A stretch of DNA of 64,000 nt from Dryomyza anilis (GCA_951804985.1 OX638132.1:90338696-90402695); one strand, 5' to 3'. Counted from the first letter of the stretch, positions 34,244 to 47,754 are shown. Made by a program: numbers and translations. Notes: generated by a model from the letters alone, not told the origin.

Positions 34244-35221
34244 TATTATGTCAAAAATAAATTAACTTTAGTTTGTTTTCATCTAAACGTTTCCCTTTTG
34301 TTTTCATTTCATGTAGCTTGTAATTAATAACTGTAAGTTACACCTTAATTATTTCAATTATTTTTGTTTGTTTCTTTTCATTTCCATTTAAGTTTTAATT
34401 TTCGTTTTTTCAGCTGTTGCTCTTAATCGATTGGCATCAGCAGAAATTATCTTGCGGTTTCCTATGCCAACAAATATGGGAGTTCACCGACATTACTTTA
34501 AAATACATTGTTTCTGTACCGCGAAAATAGAGTTGCCAGAGTTTTTTTTATAGTGCGTACACAATATTATTATTATTATTATTTTTATAAAAATTAATAA
34601 AAAAAAAGAAATCGGAGAAGAATTATCTTGGCACAGCATTGTCTAGGGAAATAATTGTCCCGAAAAAAATTGTCCGGGGAAAAATTTTTGAAAAAGAATT
34701 GTCTGGGGGAAGAACTGTCCCGGGCGGAAGTATTGGGGGAATTGTCAAACGCGCCTTAGAAATAGGAAGAAACATCTGTCACAAATCCAACCATCATTCC
34801 CATATTCAATATCAGACATGGTAATAATTTAAGTTCTTCGTTTCATTGATCTGCCCCTTCCTGATTCACTGTAATCCTGATTTAAACTAACAGAAAGACT
34901 TGGTTAATACTTTTTCATACCGAATAGTTTTTCTTCTTGATATTATAAACGGAAGATCACATTGAAGTTACGCTTTCACTTTTAGTGTATAATATAAAAA
35001 TAAAAGAAAAGTGGTGTTAAATATGGTAAAAATTCAGCGTAATTTTACCTGTAATTTCCACTACTTTGAACTCACGTTTTTTTTTTTTAGTTCAGCCTAA
35101 ACTTACCTGTAATTTCCACTACTTTGAACTCAAGTTTCACCCTAATTTTTCCTGTAATTTCCACTACTTTGAACAAACGTTTTTTTTTTTTCTAGTTCAA
35201 TGAATACGTTTTACACAATAA
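34244..35221. other. Intergenic with short degenerate repeats
   Basis: At 34625-34745 a degenerate AATTGTCCGGGGAA unit recurs about five times. At about 35040-35200 CTGTAATTTCCACTACTTTG occurs three times at about 62-bp spacing with poly-T between. The 61-codon frame at 34639-34824 is driven by the first repeat. Confidence 0.5.
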
Positions 35222-35939
35222 TGGTACTCTTGGTCCGTCTGTCTGTTTGGCTAAGAAGATGAAGCAAAAAACTCAAATACAAAAAAAAATCTAAAAAAAC
35301 AAAATCAAAAATACAAACACAAAAAAGCACAAAAGCCATTACACAAAAAATATCAAATACACAAAAAGCAAAATTAAAAACACAAAAAAAAAATAAAGTA
35401 CAAATTCAAAATCTTAAAAAAAACGAAATCAAAAACGGAAAAAGCAAAACGCAAACCGAAAAAACAAATGCAAAAACACAAAAATTAAAGAAAAGATGCA
35501 AAGCATAAGCAAAACCACAAAATCAAAAACAAAAATGCAAAGCAGAGAAATAAAAGTTAAAATACAAAAACAAAAGCCAAAACACAAAATCAAAAACACA
35601 TAAGCACAATGTAAAACAAAAACAAAAGCAAAAAAAACAAAAGAAAAGAAGAAACACAAACTAAAACACACAAACGCACAATGTTAAAACAAAAATAAAA
35701 AAACAAAAACAAGAGGAAAAACAAAAAAAAAATCAAAAACACAAAAATAAAATTCAAAACACAAAACGACTAAAAATTAAAGCAAAAACAAATAGTCAAT
35801 CTCAAAAATAACATCAGAAGCAAATATAGAAACATAATCAGACAAATAAACGAAACAAACAAAATGAACAGCTATCTTTAAAAAGTGGGTTAAAAAAATT
35901 AAAAACCCCCGTTGCGCAGCACGGTTACTTAATAATAGT
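35222..35939 (+). mobile_element. Helitron-like element, copy 2 (decayed), with A/C-rich expansion
   Basis: The 5' part TACTCTTGGTCCGTCTGTCT, TTTGGCTAAGAAGATGAAGC, AAAAAACTCAAATAC is the reverse complement of 30800-31030 in copy 1. The 3' part has a Helitron-like hairpin CCGTTGCGCAGCACGG at about 35906. Between them is about 570 bp of AAAAACACAAAAAC-type low-complexity DNA almost free of T and G, in the place where copy 1 carries minisatellites. The exact termini are eroded. Confidence 0.55.
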
Positions 35940-37127
35940 ATTTTATAAAAGATTCAAATTTTTAATTTTTCACCAACATGTATATCTAATATTACATTTT
36001 AATAAGAGATCAGTGCAAATTAATATAAAAATAATAATATACGTTCTATAACAACAAAACAATTTGATACTCTTGGTAACCCTAACACTCCACTACAGCT
36101 ACTCCACTCCACTCCAAGCCTCATCTGGGTTTCACCTCAACCAGCGACCGATAACCGACGACCGTCAGAGGGCGTTGTTGCTGCCATTTAACATGCGTGG
36201 TTTCAATTTCAATTTCAGTGCTTTTGTTGCTTTTCAAGTGGTTTTGAAAGTGAAAAACTCTCACTTTTCTTTATTTCATATCATTTCGGTCGGTTGGACG
36301 GACGGACGATTGGTCGGTCTTCAGTCAGTCAGTCGGTCAGACATTCATTCATTCGTTCGTTCGTTCATTCGGTGGCTTCATGTTTTTCGATACCATTTCA
36401 CAGATTTTTTATCTTGTGTTGCACTAAAGTAATTGTTGGTGATTTTTTTAAATGTTGTTGTGGGCATAAATTGTTGCTCATTTATTACCCACAAACCGGA
36501 TGGTAATAAAAAAATAAATGCTTGTAATGTACCTACTTGTGCGTTATTTTGCTTTGTATTTCTCTTGAATGCCGAAGTGAAAAGGGTGGCAATTTCGATG
36601 TAGTTTTGCCCGTCGCTTGCTGAACTCATATTTTATTTTATTTTTATTTTTTTTTATTGCATATAATTTTTCTTTATTATCTGGTGACTCTGAGGTGAGC
36701 TAAAAGCTTTCTTGCTGCTGCACGCAGGCGAAAAAGTTGGCCAAACTTGACCGGTTGGAAAATATTTTATATATTTTTGCTCTTCCAAGTAAATATTAAA
36801 TTCGTTTTATTTTTAAAATACTAAATCGAAAAATATATCTAAAATAAACTGATATCAAAACCGATATATGGTTTTAAAACAATTTATGTTTTTTTTATTT
36901 AATTTCCATTCGCATTTTTTAAAATTACATTAAAAGCGTAAATTTAAATATTCATCACAAATTGATATCTAAAATTTAAAAATATCTCATTTTTAATTTC
37001 AAACACCAAAACACAAGACCCGCCACTGTTTAGTTATTTCAGCAGTATACCTTACCAGTTTAAAATCACTATAATTGATTAGAAAATACTGGGAATGAAC
37101 TGGTCTATCATTATAAATTAGATAAAA
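35940..37127. other. Repeat-free island then AT-rich DNA
   Basis: Bases 36060-36780 are less AT-rich and hold simple GGTCGGTTGGACGGACGG, CAGTCAGTCAGTCGG and TTCATTCGTTCG runs, like insect cis-regulatory DNA. The open frames here (36064-36432 and 36294-36506) are Ser/Phe-rich readings of these runs. Bases 36780-37127 are AT-rich with nothing seen. Confidence 0.4.
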
Positions 37128-37440
37128 TGGGGTGATCTGTAACGAACTTTTGAGAAAATCAATGACGAAGTCAAAATTTTTATTTTTATTTTTGTAAATT
37201 TCAACTTTACGTACATTTTAAAAAGGAAGACATCATGGGGTTCGAAGATGTGATATACGATTTAAAAGGCAATAAAATGTTTAAAACAGAAATTCGCAAA
37301 AATGGGGTGATTCGTAACGTTATTTTGTTAAAATTAATGACATATTCAAAATTTGTATTAATTTTTGCATATTTCAAGATTACGTATATTTTAAAAAAGG
37401 AAGAAATCTTCGGGTTCGAAGATGTGATATACCATTGAAA
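37128..37440. repeat. Tandem duplication, period about 178 bp
   Basis: GGGGTGATCTGTAACG (37129) recurs as GGGGTGATTCGTAACG (about 37305). Both are followed by AAAATTTTTATT/AAAATTTGTATT, TTACGTA.ATTTTAAAAA and GGGTTCGAAGATGTGATATA. Open frames on both strands are repeat readings. Confidence 0.75.
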
Positions 37441-38074
37441 AGAAAATTTCATTGTCTAAAACAATAGTTATTCATTTATTAACCGTTGATACTTTATAAC
37501 CAATTATCTTGATTAGGTTATTTCCAGTAATATGCATTTCTTAAACACCCTGTATCTTAAACAGGGTGAACAATTAGATTTTTTTTTTCTTTTTTTTGAG
37601 TCATTCAATGATCCCCTAAATTATTGACCATTATATTATTGACACCATGTGTATTCTTGATCAACGTTTGCAATACCCGTCTGTCTTTCTGTTTTTTTAA
37701 TAGCGATTACAAAGAAAGCAGAAGAGCCTATATCAGTGAATCTCAGAAATAAAATTTCTTGTATATCTGCGAGGTTGGGTATTAAAAATGGACGTGATTG
37801 TGACTGGCGAACTGCTCATTTTTGTCAATATCACACATATTGCACTAAAACCTACGGGATGATAATATTACCGGTCGAATTGAAGGTTTTTTAAACGACC
37901 CATTTACTTCAAAGTCAAATAAATAAGATCGGCACTCAAATAAAAGGAACTAGCAACTTAGATTCTAAATAAAAAAAATAATTAATTCTATTAATTAATA
38001 TAATTAATTGGATATACGAATTATTTAATAGAAAAAATTACATCCTTTCTTGGTTGGTGTATATGCTAAAATAA
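37441..38074. other. Intergenic with remnant of the dispersed dipteran repeat
   Basis: GTGTATTCTTGATCAACG and ACCCGTCTGTCTTTCTG near 37650-37690 resemble the core of the repeats at 7796 and 25117. The remainder is AT-rich. Confidence 0.4.
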
Positions 38075-38290
38075 ATGCCTAAAGAGCATATACACCAACT
38101 GACAGTTTTAGAGTCACTTCCCAGTTTTAAAGCCACTACACAGTTTTAAATCAATTACACAGTATTATAGGAACTATTTTACCGATCTTATTTTACATTG
38201 GTTTATTGCAACGAGTGCTTGCCTATTCGGTTCGTCGGGTAATATTGCCGTACATCATGACTTTAACATTCTTTTCTCATGAAAGGGAAA
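38075..38290. repeat. Dispersed repeat B, copy 2
   Basis: GCATATACACCAACTGACAG, CACTACACAGTTTTAAAT, ACCGATCTTATTTTACATTG and GCAACGAGTGCTTGCCTATT match copy 1 at 23880. Confidence 0.65.
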
Positions 38291-40965
38291 TATTAACCCT
38301 TTCATTATATCTACTGGTGACGAACTTCGAATAAAAAAAGTAGTTTAAAAAAAAATTAAATAAAAATATAAATAAACAATATGTAAAATATAAATAAATG
38401 AAAATGACATATAAAAAATACATTTTTTAGCGGGTCTGTTATTATTATATTAACTAATATAATTAAATATTTAATTAATACAAATAAATTTCTTATCGGT
38501 GATGAAACAATTAAATATTAACTGTATTAATAAATGGTGTGGTTTTCAAAAAAAAAATATTTTGGGAATAGACAAATATTTCAGTTGTAATAAAAATATT
38601 AAAATAAAACTAAATTCTGATACATTTTTATTTAAGCTTTTGCATTTCGTGTATGTTCTAAAATTCACGTTCGAAAGAAATTCAAATATTTGACAAAAAA
38701 AAATCGAGTTAAATTCTTTCCTCAGAACTTAAATTCGATGGAAATACGTTTATTTTCTATTGAAAACAATTAACTCTGAAACAGCAAAAAAAAAAATCGA
38801 CTGATTTAAAGTTTGAATTCGTTTGAATTTGGGAGTTGAAATATGCCGGATCACATTTAATTTCATTTGTACCAATTGTTTGCGTAATTAAAATTATTTC
38901 TACTGGGTCACTTGACAGCACTTTCCCTTGCAAACCAGTACAGATATCCAAGAACTTGTTGCCACAATGCATAAATTTGGCTCTTGACCATTTTCAAGCA
39001 CATACACTCGATGTCTAAGTATCCAACCATCCATCCAACCAGCCATATGACCAATGTCCCAAAGCCAACCAAATACCACATACTTGAAAACGCAAAAAGC
39101 GTTATTTTGAAAAAGAAAAAAAAAATCAATTTAGACCAGTTTTGAAATGATGCTGCGCTTTTGTTGCAGTAAAAGAAAAAAACACAACAACAAAGGCAGT
39201 TACTGCCAACAATGGCAACTTGGTCCATGGGAATAAATTTCCAGTGTAATCGAGACGTTGCCGGCAAGAAAGTATTTTATATAGATTTTTTTTTTATATT
39301 TTTAGCCATGCATGATACAGGCTTCAGTGAACCAGAGCGCGCTAGGCTGTCACTGATTTATGATTCAAGTGATTTTTTTGTTTGATTATTTTTTTTTTTT
39401 TTGATTTTGTTATTGTATAAAATTTAAATAACTGTTATATTTTAGTAGAGCCACAAACGCTCGGAGGCTGTGCATTTTTTTGTTTGGTTTCTTTTGATTT
39501 TTATGGCAAAAATTTCACTTTCTCGGCTGTAGTATGGATGGAGTCAGCGTTGCAAGTCAAACTGCGGTCAGTCGTTGGTGCGGTTGATACTGGTGACGCT
39601 CAAGTTCAATGACTACTTGCAAAAAAGTTGAACTGGGTTATTATCGTAGTTACGGTGCGATTGACAATTGCTCAATTTGACAGTCAGTCATTTATTCAGT
39701 CTGTCAGTCAATCAGTTAGATAGTAGAGTAGCTTCAAAAAAATTAATATAGCACATTTTTAAATTGATTATAAAATATTTTATATTTTTTTCGTATGTCC
39801 ATCCAGATATATATTATATAAGCTGTATAAATATATTTTTAAAGAGTGATTTAAACATTGATCAGAGTTTCCTGTCACAATTACTCCTCCAGAATTCTTG
39901 CGAAAACTTTGCAAATAACAGAAAAATTATTTTTTAATAGAAAACTTTTCTATCGCCATACCGAATACTAGTCCAAACTACAACCTTTTATTTTAGACGA
40001 CTTAATGTTTGAGAAAACCAAAAAAAATGATTTCCTAATATTTCCACGACTTTTCTTATACAGACACATTGCAAATATAACATGGCAGTCGACTGTATTA
40101 TATTGCACTCTCTCCAGCGACTAACACTACACTGCAGTATTTGTTTCATTGATGTCAAGTAGTGTCAAGACATTTTTTGAGACATACATTGTTTTGAAAA
40201 TCAAAACCAAATGACACAACTGTCGCTGAAAATTTAAAATGTACAGTAAGTACAGAGAGTGAGCAGCATTAGTAACGAGTGAGAAAACGAACATTGAAAA
40301 CAACAACAAATATGCTAATCGGCGTTCGACGAAAGTAATGTTGCAGTCGGTTTCAAAAAAATCTTTATTTTTCAAAAAAATCCTAAAATATAAAAAAAAT
40401 GTTTGTACGACAAAATCAATGCATTGGTCGATAAGCAATATATTCCACAAAAAAAAATATTTTTTATGAAAAAAAAAAAAAAAATTAAAAAAAAAATGTG
40501 TAAAAAAAACAGAATTTAAAACATTATATGATTTTCTTGTACCTTTTAAATTTTTTTCCATATTTTAATATTAATTAAAATTTTTTAGATAAAGAATGAT
40601 AAAAAAATGTAATATGCACTCAGTACTCAGTGTCATAAGCAGATCATTTCATTGTTCGAATTTATATTGCAGACCATTGTAAAATCTTCACTACCACTAC
40701 GTCTTGTTTTGTTTTGACACTACCAGTAACAACACATTCATTTGTCTTAATATAAAATGAATGTCTTAAAGTGAGCTTAAAATGCATTTGTCCAGATATC
40801 TAATGTATAACATTCTGAAATTAAATAAATTATATTTGGAGCTCAATAAATAAGAATTCCAAATAAAACATATTTAATTTAATAATGGTATACATTGATT
40901 TTGGGCTAAACTGTATTTAGAAAGAGGCAAATTATTTTATACATATTAAATTCAATTTTAGCGTG
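38291..40965. other. Intergenic: AT-rich, with islands at 38.8-39.4 and 39.5-39.75 kb
   Basis: Bases 38830-39380 and 39500-39740 are less AT-rich and non-repetitive. The second has GACAGTCAGTCATTTATTC-type CAGT runs. Bases 40360-40520 are poly-A rich, giving a spurious - strand open frame. No exon or RNA gene is supported. Confidence 0.4.
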
Positions 40966-41853
40966 CACAGAAAAAAAATGTATATCATATTGATGAATTC
41001 CGTACTTCAAACCATGATTCATTGTATTGAAGAACCATTCATAATATCAATGACTAACGCCATTATTGTTATGAATGCTATCATAAATATGAAGAACGCT
41101 TGGTAAACGTCGAAAAAGTATTCTTCAATATGATGAAATGTATTCTTCACATACAGTTCATCATATTGAAGAATGAAATGAACCAAAATATAAAATACAA
41201 CATATATGTTCATCATATTGAAGAACGCTGTTCATTAAACCAAATTTCTATCAAAATATTTTTTTTCATTCGTTTTTTGCCGAACTTCTCAGTTCTCAAG
41301 TAGTTCTTGTGTGTTATTTCTTATTTCTTATGCTCGACATGCATAAATTAGTAAAATGTTTTATAATATATTTATTATAATTACAACTTTTTATTAATAA
41401 AAAGTTATATTTATAAAAAATATATTTTTGAAAAAAAAAATTTTTTTCAAACAAATTTTTTTTTCGAAAATTTTTTTTTTTCAAACAAATTTTAATTTTC
41501 AAAAAAAAAAAATTCTAACAATTTTTTTTTTTATTTTATTTTTCGAACATTTTTTTTTACAATTTTTTTTTCGGAAATTTTTTTTACTGTTATTTTTAAA
41601 ATAAAATTCTTACAACCCTTTTTTTCGAATTATTTTATACAAAAAAAAAAATTGAAAAAATATTACGAACAAATTCATCAATATGACAATTCAAATTCAT
41701 TGTATTGAATATTTTGTTCATAAATATAATGAATGCATTCATTAATATGTCATTTAATGAACGGTGGTATCAATATGTTAAATCTGGTAGTTGGTAGACA
41801 AATTCATAATATTTATGAATAAATTCTTCATATTGAAGAATTTTTTTTCTGTG
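40966..41853. mobile_element. TGATGAA-type element, copy c, complete (888 bp)
   Basis: Starts CACAGAAAAAAAATGTATAT and ends ATTTTTTTTCTGTG. The left third has CATATTGATGAATTCCG, CTTCAAACCATGATTCATTG, TTCTTCAATATGATGAAATG and ATCATATTGAAGAACG. The middle is TTTTTATTAATAAAAAG then TTTTTTTCGAA-like low complexity. The right part has AACAAATTCATCAATATGAC and GTTGGTAGACAAATTCATAA. It is nearly the same as 46379-47371 and encodes nothing. Confidence 0.82.
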
Positions 41854-41856
41854 TAC

Positions 41857-42807
41857 ACTCAAAGTAAATAGTTTGCTATTAGTAAACTCTGATTACTAAA
41901 TTTTAGCAAATTTCAATTAGTAATTACAGCATCCTTTTATATGACATGGCGAACAGTTTGCCAGAGCACCAGTTTGTTGAACGGGTAGTGTCTAGCGAAA
42001 ATACAAGGGATGGCGCCATAATCATGCTTCTATAATTCGTAGACTGTATTTTGAAAAACAATTGATTTAAAATGTGCAAAGTAAACTAAAATATAGAAAA
42101 TTTAAAATAAAAAATAAGAGTAAATGAAACGCAAGACAATTCAGCGCACTAAGCAATGTGTTAGAAAGAGACGGAATATCATTCAGCACACTGGGGCAAT
42201 GTGCGAGAAAGAGATAGAAGATCAACGCATTAACAACACATACGTGTGAATAAGATGCCAATAGCATGCGTCATTCATGAAACGACTAGAAGGTTCTCGA
42301 AACGTGTCGAACTGATGCTTGCAGCATATAAGGCCGTCACATCTGAGGCACAGCACTTCAGTAGTGATTGGAAATTGGTTGAGTGCATCTCGTGTGTGAT
42401 CAATGTCCAGTTAAATCGTGGACATGCATTAGTGATTAGAATTTGTTATTAGTAAAGTTGTTTATTAAAGTGAATTAATAAAGTTTATTGTTATAATTGA
42501 AATCAAACATAAGAGTGTTCTTATTTTGTACACAATTCAGATATACGAACTTGGAGAACAGTTTTCCGTAGACTGAATTTCGTAACAATATTTTTAATGA
42601 ACAATAACAATATTTTTTATGAATTAACAGCAAGAAATTAGTTAAAACAGCTGAAATTGTCTGCTTTAAAACATAAAATAAGTTATTCAAAACAAAAACC
42701 TTTCGTTTGCTATTTCAGCAAACTTCGTATCTTTCATCTTTTCAGCAAACATTTTTGCTATTTTAACAACCTTTTTTGCTAATGCTACAGACGTTTTTTG
42801 AGTGTGG
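41857..42807. mobile_element. Element with CACTCAAA ends, perhaps holding a solo LTR
   Basis: CACTCAAAGTAAATAGTTTG (from 41857) faces GACGTTTTTTGAGTG (ending about 42805), and TTTGCTATTAGTAAAC / AACCTTTTTTGCTAATGC lie just inside. The interior, about 41980-42590, differs in composition and has a TATAAGG at about 42327, then CAGCACTTCAGTAGTGATTG and an AATAAA near 42477, which resembles a solo LTR. I did not find a convincing TG...CA boundary or target duplication, so the LTR reading is weak. Confidence 0.4.
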
Positions 42808-45059
42808 CATACATTAAATTCATATAGGTCTAATAATTTTATGAACTATGCACTTTGTTTTGGCATGATGTATTAGTAAATAATAAATGAAAAAAAAAAC
42901 AATTAAACATACTCCTAATAATTTTCTGAACTGGTATTGAAGACCAGAAGAAAATAGATTTATAACATATTTTCGAATAATCCTTAATAATGAAAAATAA
43001 TTATTACAAACACGATTTTAAAATTAAGTCTTATGTAATTGAGATCTATCATGAGTAATTGGTCCAACCATAGATATATTCTTCGGAAAATACATTTAAG
43101 AAAAAAATACTATTGTCAAACAAACTTTTATTCAGGAGAAAATTATTCGTGAAAAACCATATTGTTCGCTGGTTATAATGACATAAATGAAAGACAAAAA
43201 TATATTTTTAAAATTTCTAGAGTAGAAATCTATTCTAAATTCATACTAAACTATTCCAAATTAAAAAACTATTTATTAACAAATCAAGATTATAATTTTT
43301 GTTATTAACAATTTTCTAATATTATAACATTGTTTCCTGAATGTGGGATTGACTGACTAAAATAATTCAACAACAAATCATAATAGTATTTTTAAAACAA
43401 ATTCGTGATATTTTAAACGATTCAGCAGTATAGCACTTGTGAATAAAAACTTTAAAATAACCATTGATAAAAAAATACTAATGCTAAACCTGAAAGAAAT
43501 CTAAAATGTTTCATAGTGAAAACTATTACGTTTGACAAAAAACCAGTCACAACCCATACCCATTATTTAAAACTAAAACCACATACCTACCACAATTACG
43601 TGGTTATCGGGTCAACAACTTTAAGTGCTACCATTTCTACTATGTCTTTTTTTTTGTAGTACACTTTTCTACTATATAGTACATGCAGAAATGTATTGCA
43701 TAGTTAAAATTTAAGTGTTTATTGCTTTTTGTTTACGACCTCATGTAATTGCGACGATTAACATGGTGATTGAATTCACGCGATCGCATTAATTTTCAAC
43801 GCATTTGCAACGCCAAGAAAGGTAACATTTTCAAAGTCAAGTTCATTTTGCAGTTTAAACAAATAAAACATAAGAAAATTTAGCAAAAAATAAAGCATTT
43901 TGTACTGGAGCAAAATAAAAATGCAAATTGTTCAAAAAAACAAAACAGAAATTCCATGTTTACCACAAGGAAATGTTAAACAAACGTTGACCGACGACCG
44001 ACATGAAAGACAAACAACAAAATGTTCGACGCTGAAACAACAAAATGTTGGCAGCTAATAAAGCAATCATTGCACAGAAGAGAAGCTGTTGTTTGTCGTT
44101 ATAGTAAAAGTGTAAAAATTCAACAAACACAGATTATGGGCGGTGGCACCTAAAATATTGGTTTAAATAATGACTACACACAAATGTGTGACACACGACG
44201 TATGTATTTTGTGGTAACCAATGAAAGTGAAACGGAATGTGTGAAGATGTGCGAAGAATTTTTCGTAGAAACTAATATGATGCAATTTCACCACAGTTTG
44301 TATAGTGACGCTACTTAAGACTCTATAAACTAAATTTCAAAATTAATTTTTTACGCTGCAAAATCAAATTGAATATAATTTTCTCCAAAAATCCATTGAA
44401 ATCTCTAAAAAAAATTAAAAATCAAATGTGAAATTTAAAGAGATTTTTTATTATTTTGAATTTTCTATTATATGCCTCATAAAATTGCATTATAATGAAA
44501 CCTTAAAAAAATAATAATTGCCGCCGCATATGAACCCAATCACGTATTTTATTTTTTATTATTATTTTATTTTTTTCGCTCAAAGTCATTGTCCGCTCAA
44601 AGCACTTTCAGCAACACAATTGTATGAAATTCAACAAGGAAAATAAATGCTACAAGTGCAAAAAATGGCCTCAACGTTCAAGTGAAAGTTTAAAGCGTGT
44701 GAATTTCTGAACCTCTGCCAAGCAGGCTTGAAGACTGAACCAAAAAAAAAAGAAAAAAAAAACAACCTCTTCAGTCACTTGTTCATTCATGCGATGTGAA
44801 TGGCAACTGTATGACTGACAACAGTAAGTAATATTTGAGTCATAATAGTTATCGAAATGTTAGAATTTTGACAACTTCACACATCACGTCGTCCGGCACT
44901 TGTGACAGAGAGAGGCCGGCCTAGGGCTCTACTTTGACTGAGACTCATATTTCTCAGAATAGCATATTAAATCTCCCACTCTAATCTATTCATTAATGAA
45001 TGCATAGTATTTTATACTTTAAATAATGACTGATGAAAAGATAATAATTTAAATTAATT
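42808..45059. other. Intergenic, no supported gene
   Basis: Bases 42810-43540 are AT-rich. Bases 43560-44300 and 44530-44950 are less AT-rich and repeat-free (for example AGAGAGGCCGGCCTAGGG near 44910). No open frame has exon-like context. Confidence 0.4.
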
Positions 45060-45510
45060 TCAGGTTGTTTAAATATGATGGGAAGTTTTCCCATTACGAA
45101 AATTTTCTACCATACAATACAAAAAATATTTAAAAAAAAAAAAAAAATCCAAAATCGAGTATTCATCAAATTGATGATTTCATTCATTTTATTTTTAATA
45201 TTTTTCATAACATCAAATTTTCAAACAATATTTTGTCTCCATTTACATATTTATTTATTTAAAATTCTTATAAGATTTATGATATTTAAATAAAAATAGT
45301 TTGATGAAAAAAATTCATCAATGTGATGTACACTTGTTCACTAAATGATGATATGGAGTCTTCGCATAATAAGCAATTAAATATTATAAAGATTATAAGA
45401 ATTAAAAATGGAGATATATTTGTAATGAAAAACATTTAAAAAATACGATTTTAATTCAATGCACGAATTCATCAATATGATGATTCCTGGTTGTTGATAA
45501 TGTATGTGTG
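45060..45510. mobile_element. TGATGAA-type palindrome, copy-a-like, decayed
   Basis: GTATTCATCAAATTGATGAT and GTCTCCATTTACATATTTAT on the left are mirrored by AAAAATGGAGATATATTTGT and GAATTCATCAATATGATGAT on the right. The layout is as at 4645-5112 with more divergence. Confidence 0.65.
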
Positions 45511-46102
45511 TAGCAGACATTCTCTAAATCACGTATTTTATTTTCTATACTTTAAAAATAGGACTTGTGATAATCAAACTGAATTATTCTGGCAAATTCC
45601 AGCTATTAATCGAATTCCGATTGCATTTGATATAAACATTTTTTGTTTGAGACATCAAATTCAAAACAGTTTCTTTACAAATTTTCATATGAAATTCAAT
45701 GGAACGTTGGAACACACCCGACTGTATAGCGTGGAATAATAAAATTGTTGTTATTTGATATGATATGATTGTGGTAAAAAAAAGCGTATACTGTATTAAC
45801 TCCAGAGTATACATTAAAATTAAGATTGCAACAACCATATAATGATTTCTGCAGTAATGTTTTTGTGCAATAAATTTTAATAAATAATTTTAATTTCTGG
45901 CATTTCAGTAATATTTCTTGCATGTTTTTTGCAGACAATGGAGAAGTTTGTCCATACCGAAATATTCCGGGAATCTATCTTTAAAATTTCATAACATATT
46001 TTTAAGCGGACAAAAACGAAGTTTGTTTTGAAAGCATTTTATTATCAAACATTTTCCAAATTATGCCGTTAATCTGTCATTACAATACCATACATGTTAT
46101 AA
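45511..46102. other. Intergenic, no gene
   Basis: Mixed AT-rich sequence. Overlapping open frames on both strands at 45491-45938 have no recognisable motif. Confidence 0.4.
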
Positions 46103-46378
46103 ACAAAAAAAAAAAATCATCTTCATATTGATGAATTTCGTTCTTCAAACCATAAAACATTGTTTTGAATAACGATTCATAATATTGATAACTACAAAAC
46201 ATCAATGTTATGAATTCATTGTCACTTTGATGAATGACTGAAAAAGCGAAAAAGCTGAAGTGTATGTGAAGAATACGTTTCATCATATTAATGAACACGT
46301 ACAACATGTATGTACATCATAGTGAAGAATGCTGTCCATCAAACCAATTTTTAATCAATGTATGCATTTTTTGCTATA
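46103..46378. mobile_element. TGATGAA-type element, partial copy abutting copy d
   Basis: TCATCTTCATATTGATGAAT, TTCGTTCTTCAAACC, GTTTCATCATATTAATGAAC and GAAGAATGCTGTCCATC match the left third of the complete copies. It ends at the start of the copy at 46379. Confidence 0.65.
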
Positions 46379-47371
46379 CACAGAAAAAAATGTACATCAT
46401 ATTGATGAATTCTGTTCTTCAAACCATGATTCATTGTATTGAAGAACCATTCATAATATTAATGACTAACGCCATTATTGTTATGAATGCTATCATAAAT
46501 ATGAAGAACGCTAGGTAACTGTCGAAAAAGTGTTCTTCAATTTGATAAGCTGTATGTGAAGAATACGTTTCATCATATTAATGAACCAAAACATAAAATA
46601 CAACATATTTGTTTATCATATTGAAGAACACAGTTCATTAAACCAAATTTCTATCAACATATTTTTTTTTCGTTCGTTTTTTGCCGAACTTCTCAGTTCT
46701 CAAGTAGTTCTATTTGTGTTATTTCTTATATAATGCTTGCTCGACATGAATAAATTAGTAAAATGTTTTATAATATCTTTATTATAATTACAACTTTTTA
46801 TTAATAAAAAGTTATATTTATAAAAAATATATTTTTGAAAAAATCGAAATTCAAAAACATTTTTTTTTCGATCAATTGTTTTTTCGAATATTTTTTTTTC
46901 GAACAAATGTTTTATTCGAACTAAATTTTTTTTTGAAAAAAAAAAGTTTTTCGGATATTTTGTTTTTTTCAAAAAAATATTTATTTCGATCAATTTTTTT
47001 TTTTTCGAAAAAAAAAAAATTTTTTGACATATTTTTTTTTCGGAACAATTTTTTTTTGTCCGACATTTTTTTTTCGGATATTTTTTTTTTAATTGTTTTA
47101 CTATTATTTTTTAAATAACATTTTTACAATTTTTTTTATTTTTTTAATTTTATAAAATACATTTTTTTTTTGAAAAAATATTATGAACAAATTCATCAAG
47201 ATGAGAATTCAAATTCATTGTATTGAATATTTTGTTCATATATATATTGAATGCATTCATTAATATGTCATTTAATGAACGGTGGTATCAATATTATAAA
47301 TCTGGTAGTTGGTGAAAAAATTCATAATATTTATGTATAAATTCATAAATATTATTATTTTTTTTTCTGTG
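46379..47371. mobile_element. TGATGAA-type element, copy d, complete (993 bp)
   Basis: Starts CACAGAAAAAAATGTACATC and ends TTTTTTTTCTGTG. The order of blocks is as in copy c, and long stretches are identical, e.g. CCGAACTTCTCAGTTCTCAA. The interior TTTTTTTCGAA array is longer than in copy c. Open frames on both strands are F/K-rich readings of it. Confidence 0.85.
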
Positions 47372-47754
47372 TTCAAGAGGAGATTACGCAGTTTATATTA
47401 CCCCATCTTGTTTCTGCATATTTCGAATATCAGATGCTAAGAATTTTGTCTGTTTTGGAACCTATATCAGTATAAAATAGTATACCACTCCGTACATAGA
47501 TATATAGATTTTATATAGACCATAGATTTTATATAAAGATTTAAAAAAAATACGAAAAAATTTAGAACTTTTGAAAATTTGACGAACTTCTATTAAAAAA
47601 AAAATAAGAGAGCTTAGAGAATTGTAATTTATGACTATCTCGACACACTTTTTATGTAACAAAAATCTATTTTTGATTATTTGCAAAACTAATAACTGGA
47701 CACAGATTTTTTTGCCAATTATTCGTGAGGAAAGGTTTCAATTTTATTTTGCAC
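47372..47754. repeat. Dispersed repeat fragment also found at 63.5-63.7 kb
   Basis: CATCTTGTTTCTGCATATTT, ATCAGATGCTAAGAATTTTG and AACCTATATCAGTATAAAAT correspond loosely to CCGTCATGTTTCCCATAATC, ACAAGATGCTCAGAATTTTT and AGCTCCATACATTATTTC at 63550-63620. Confidence 0.4.

Noticed and set aside
35429..35671. 80-codon - strand frame of Phe/Cys/Leu
   Set aside because: Produced by the A/C-rich expansion within the decayed Helitron-like copy.
36064..36506. Two overlapping + strand open frames
   Set aside because: They run through CAGT and TTCG simple repeats; no start or splice context.
40127..40561. 144-codon - strand frame rich in Phe
   Set aside because: Much of it is poly-T/poly-A low complexity; nothing recognisable.
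46700..47118. F/K-rich open frames on both strands
   Set aside because: Readings of the TTTTTTTCGAA core of a TGATGAA-type element.
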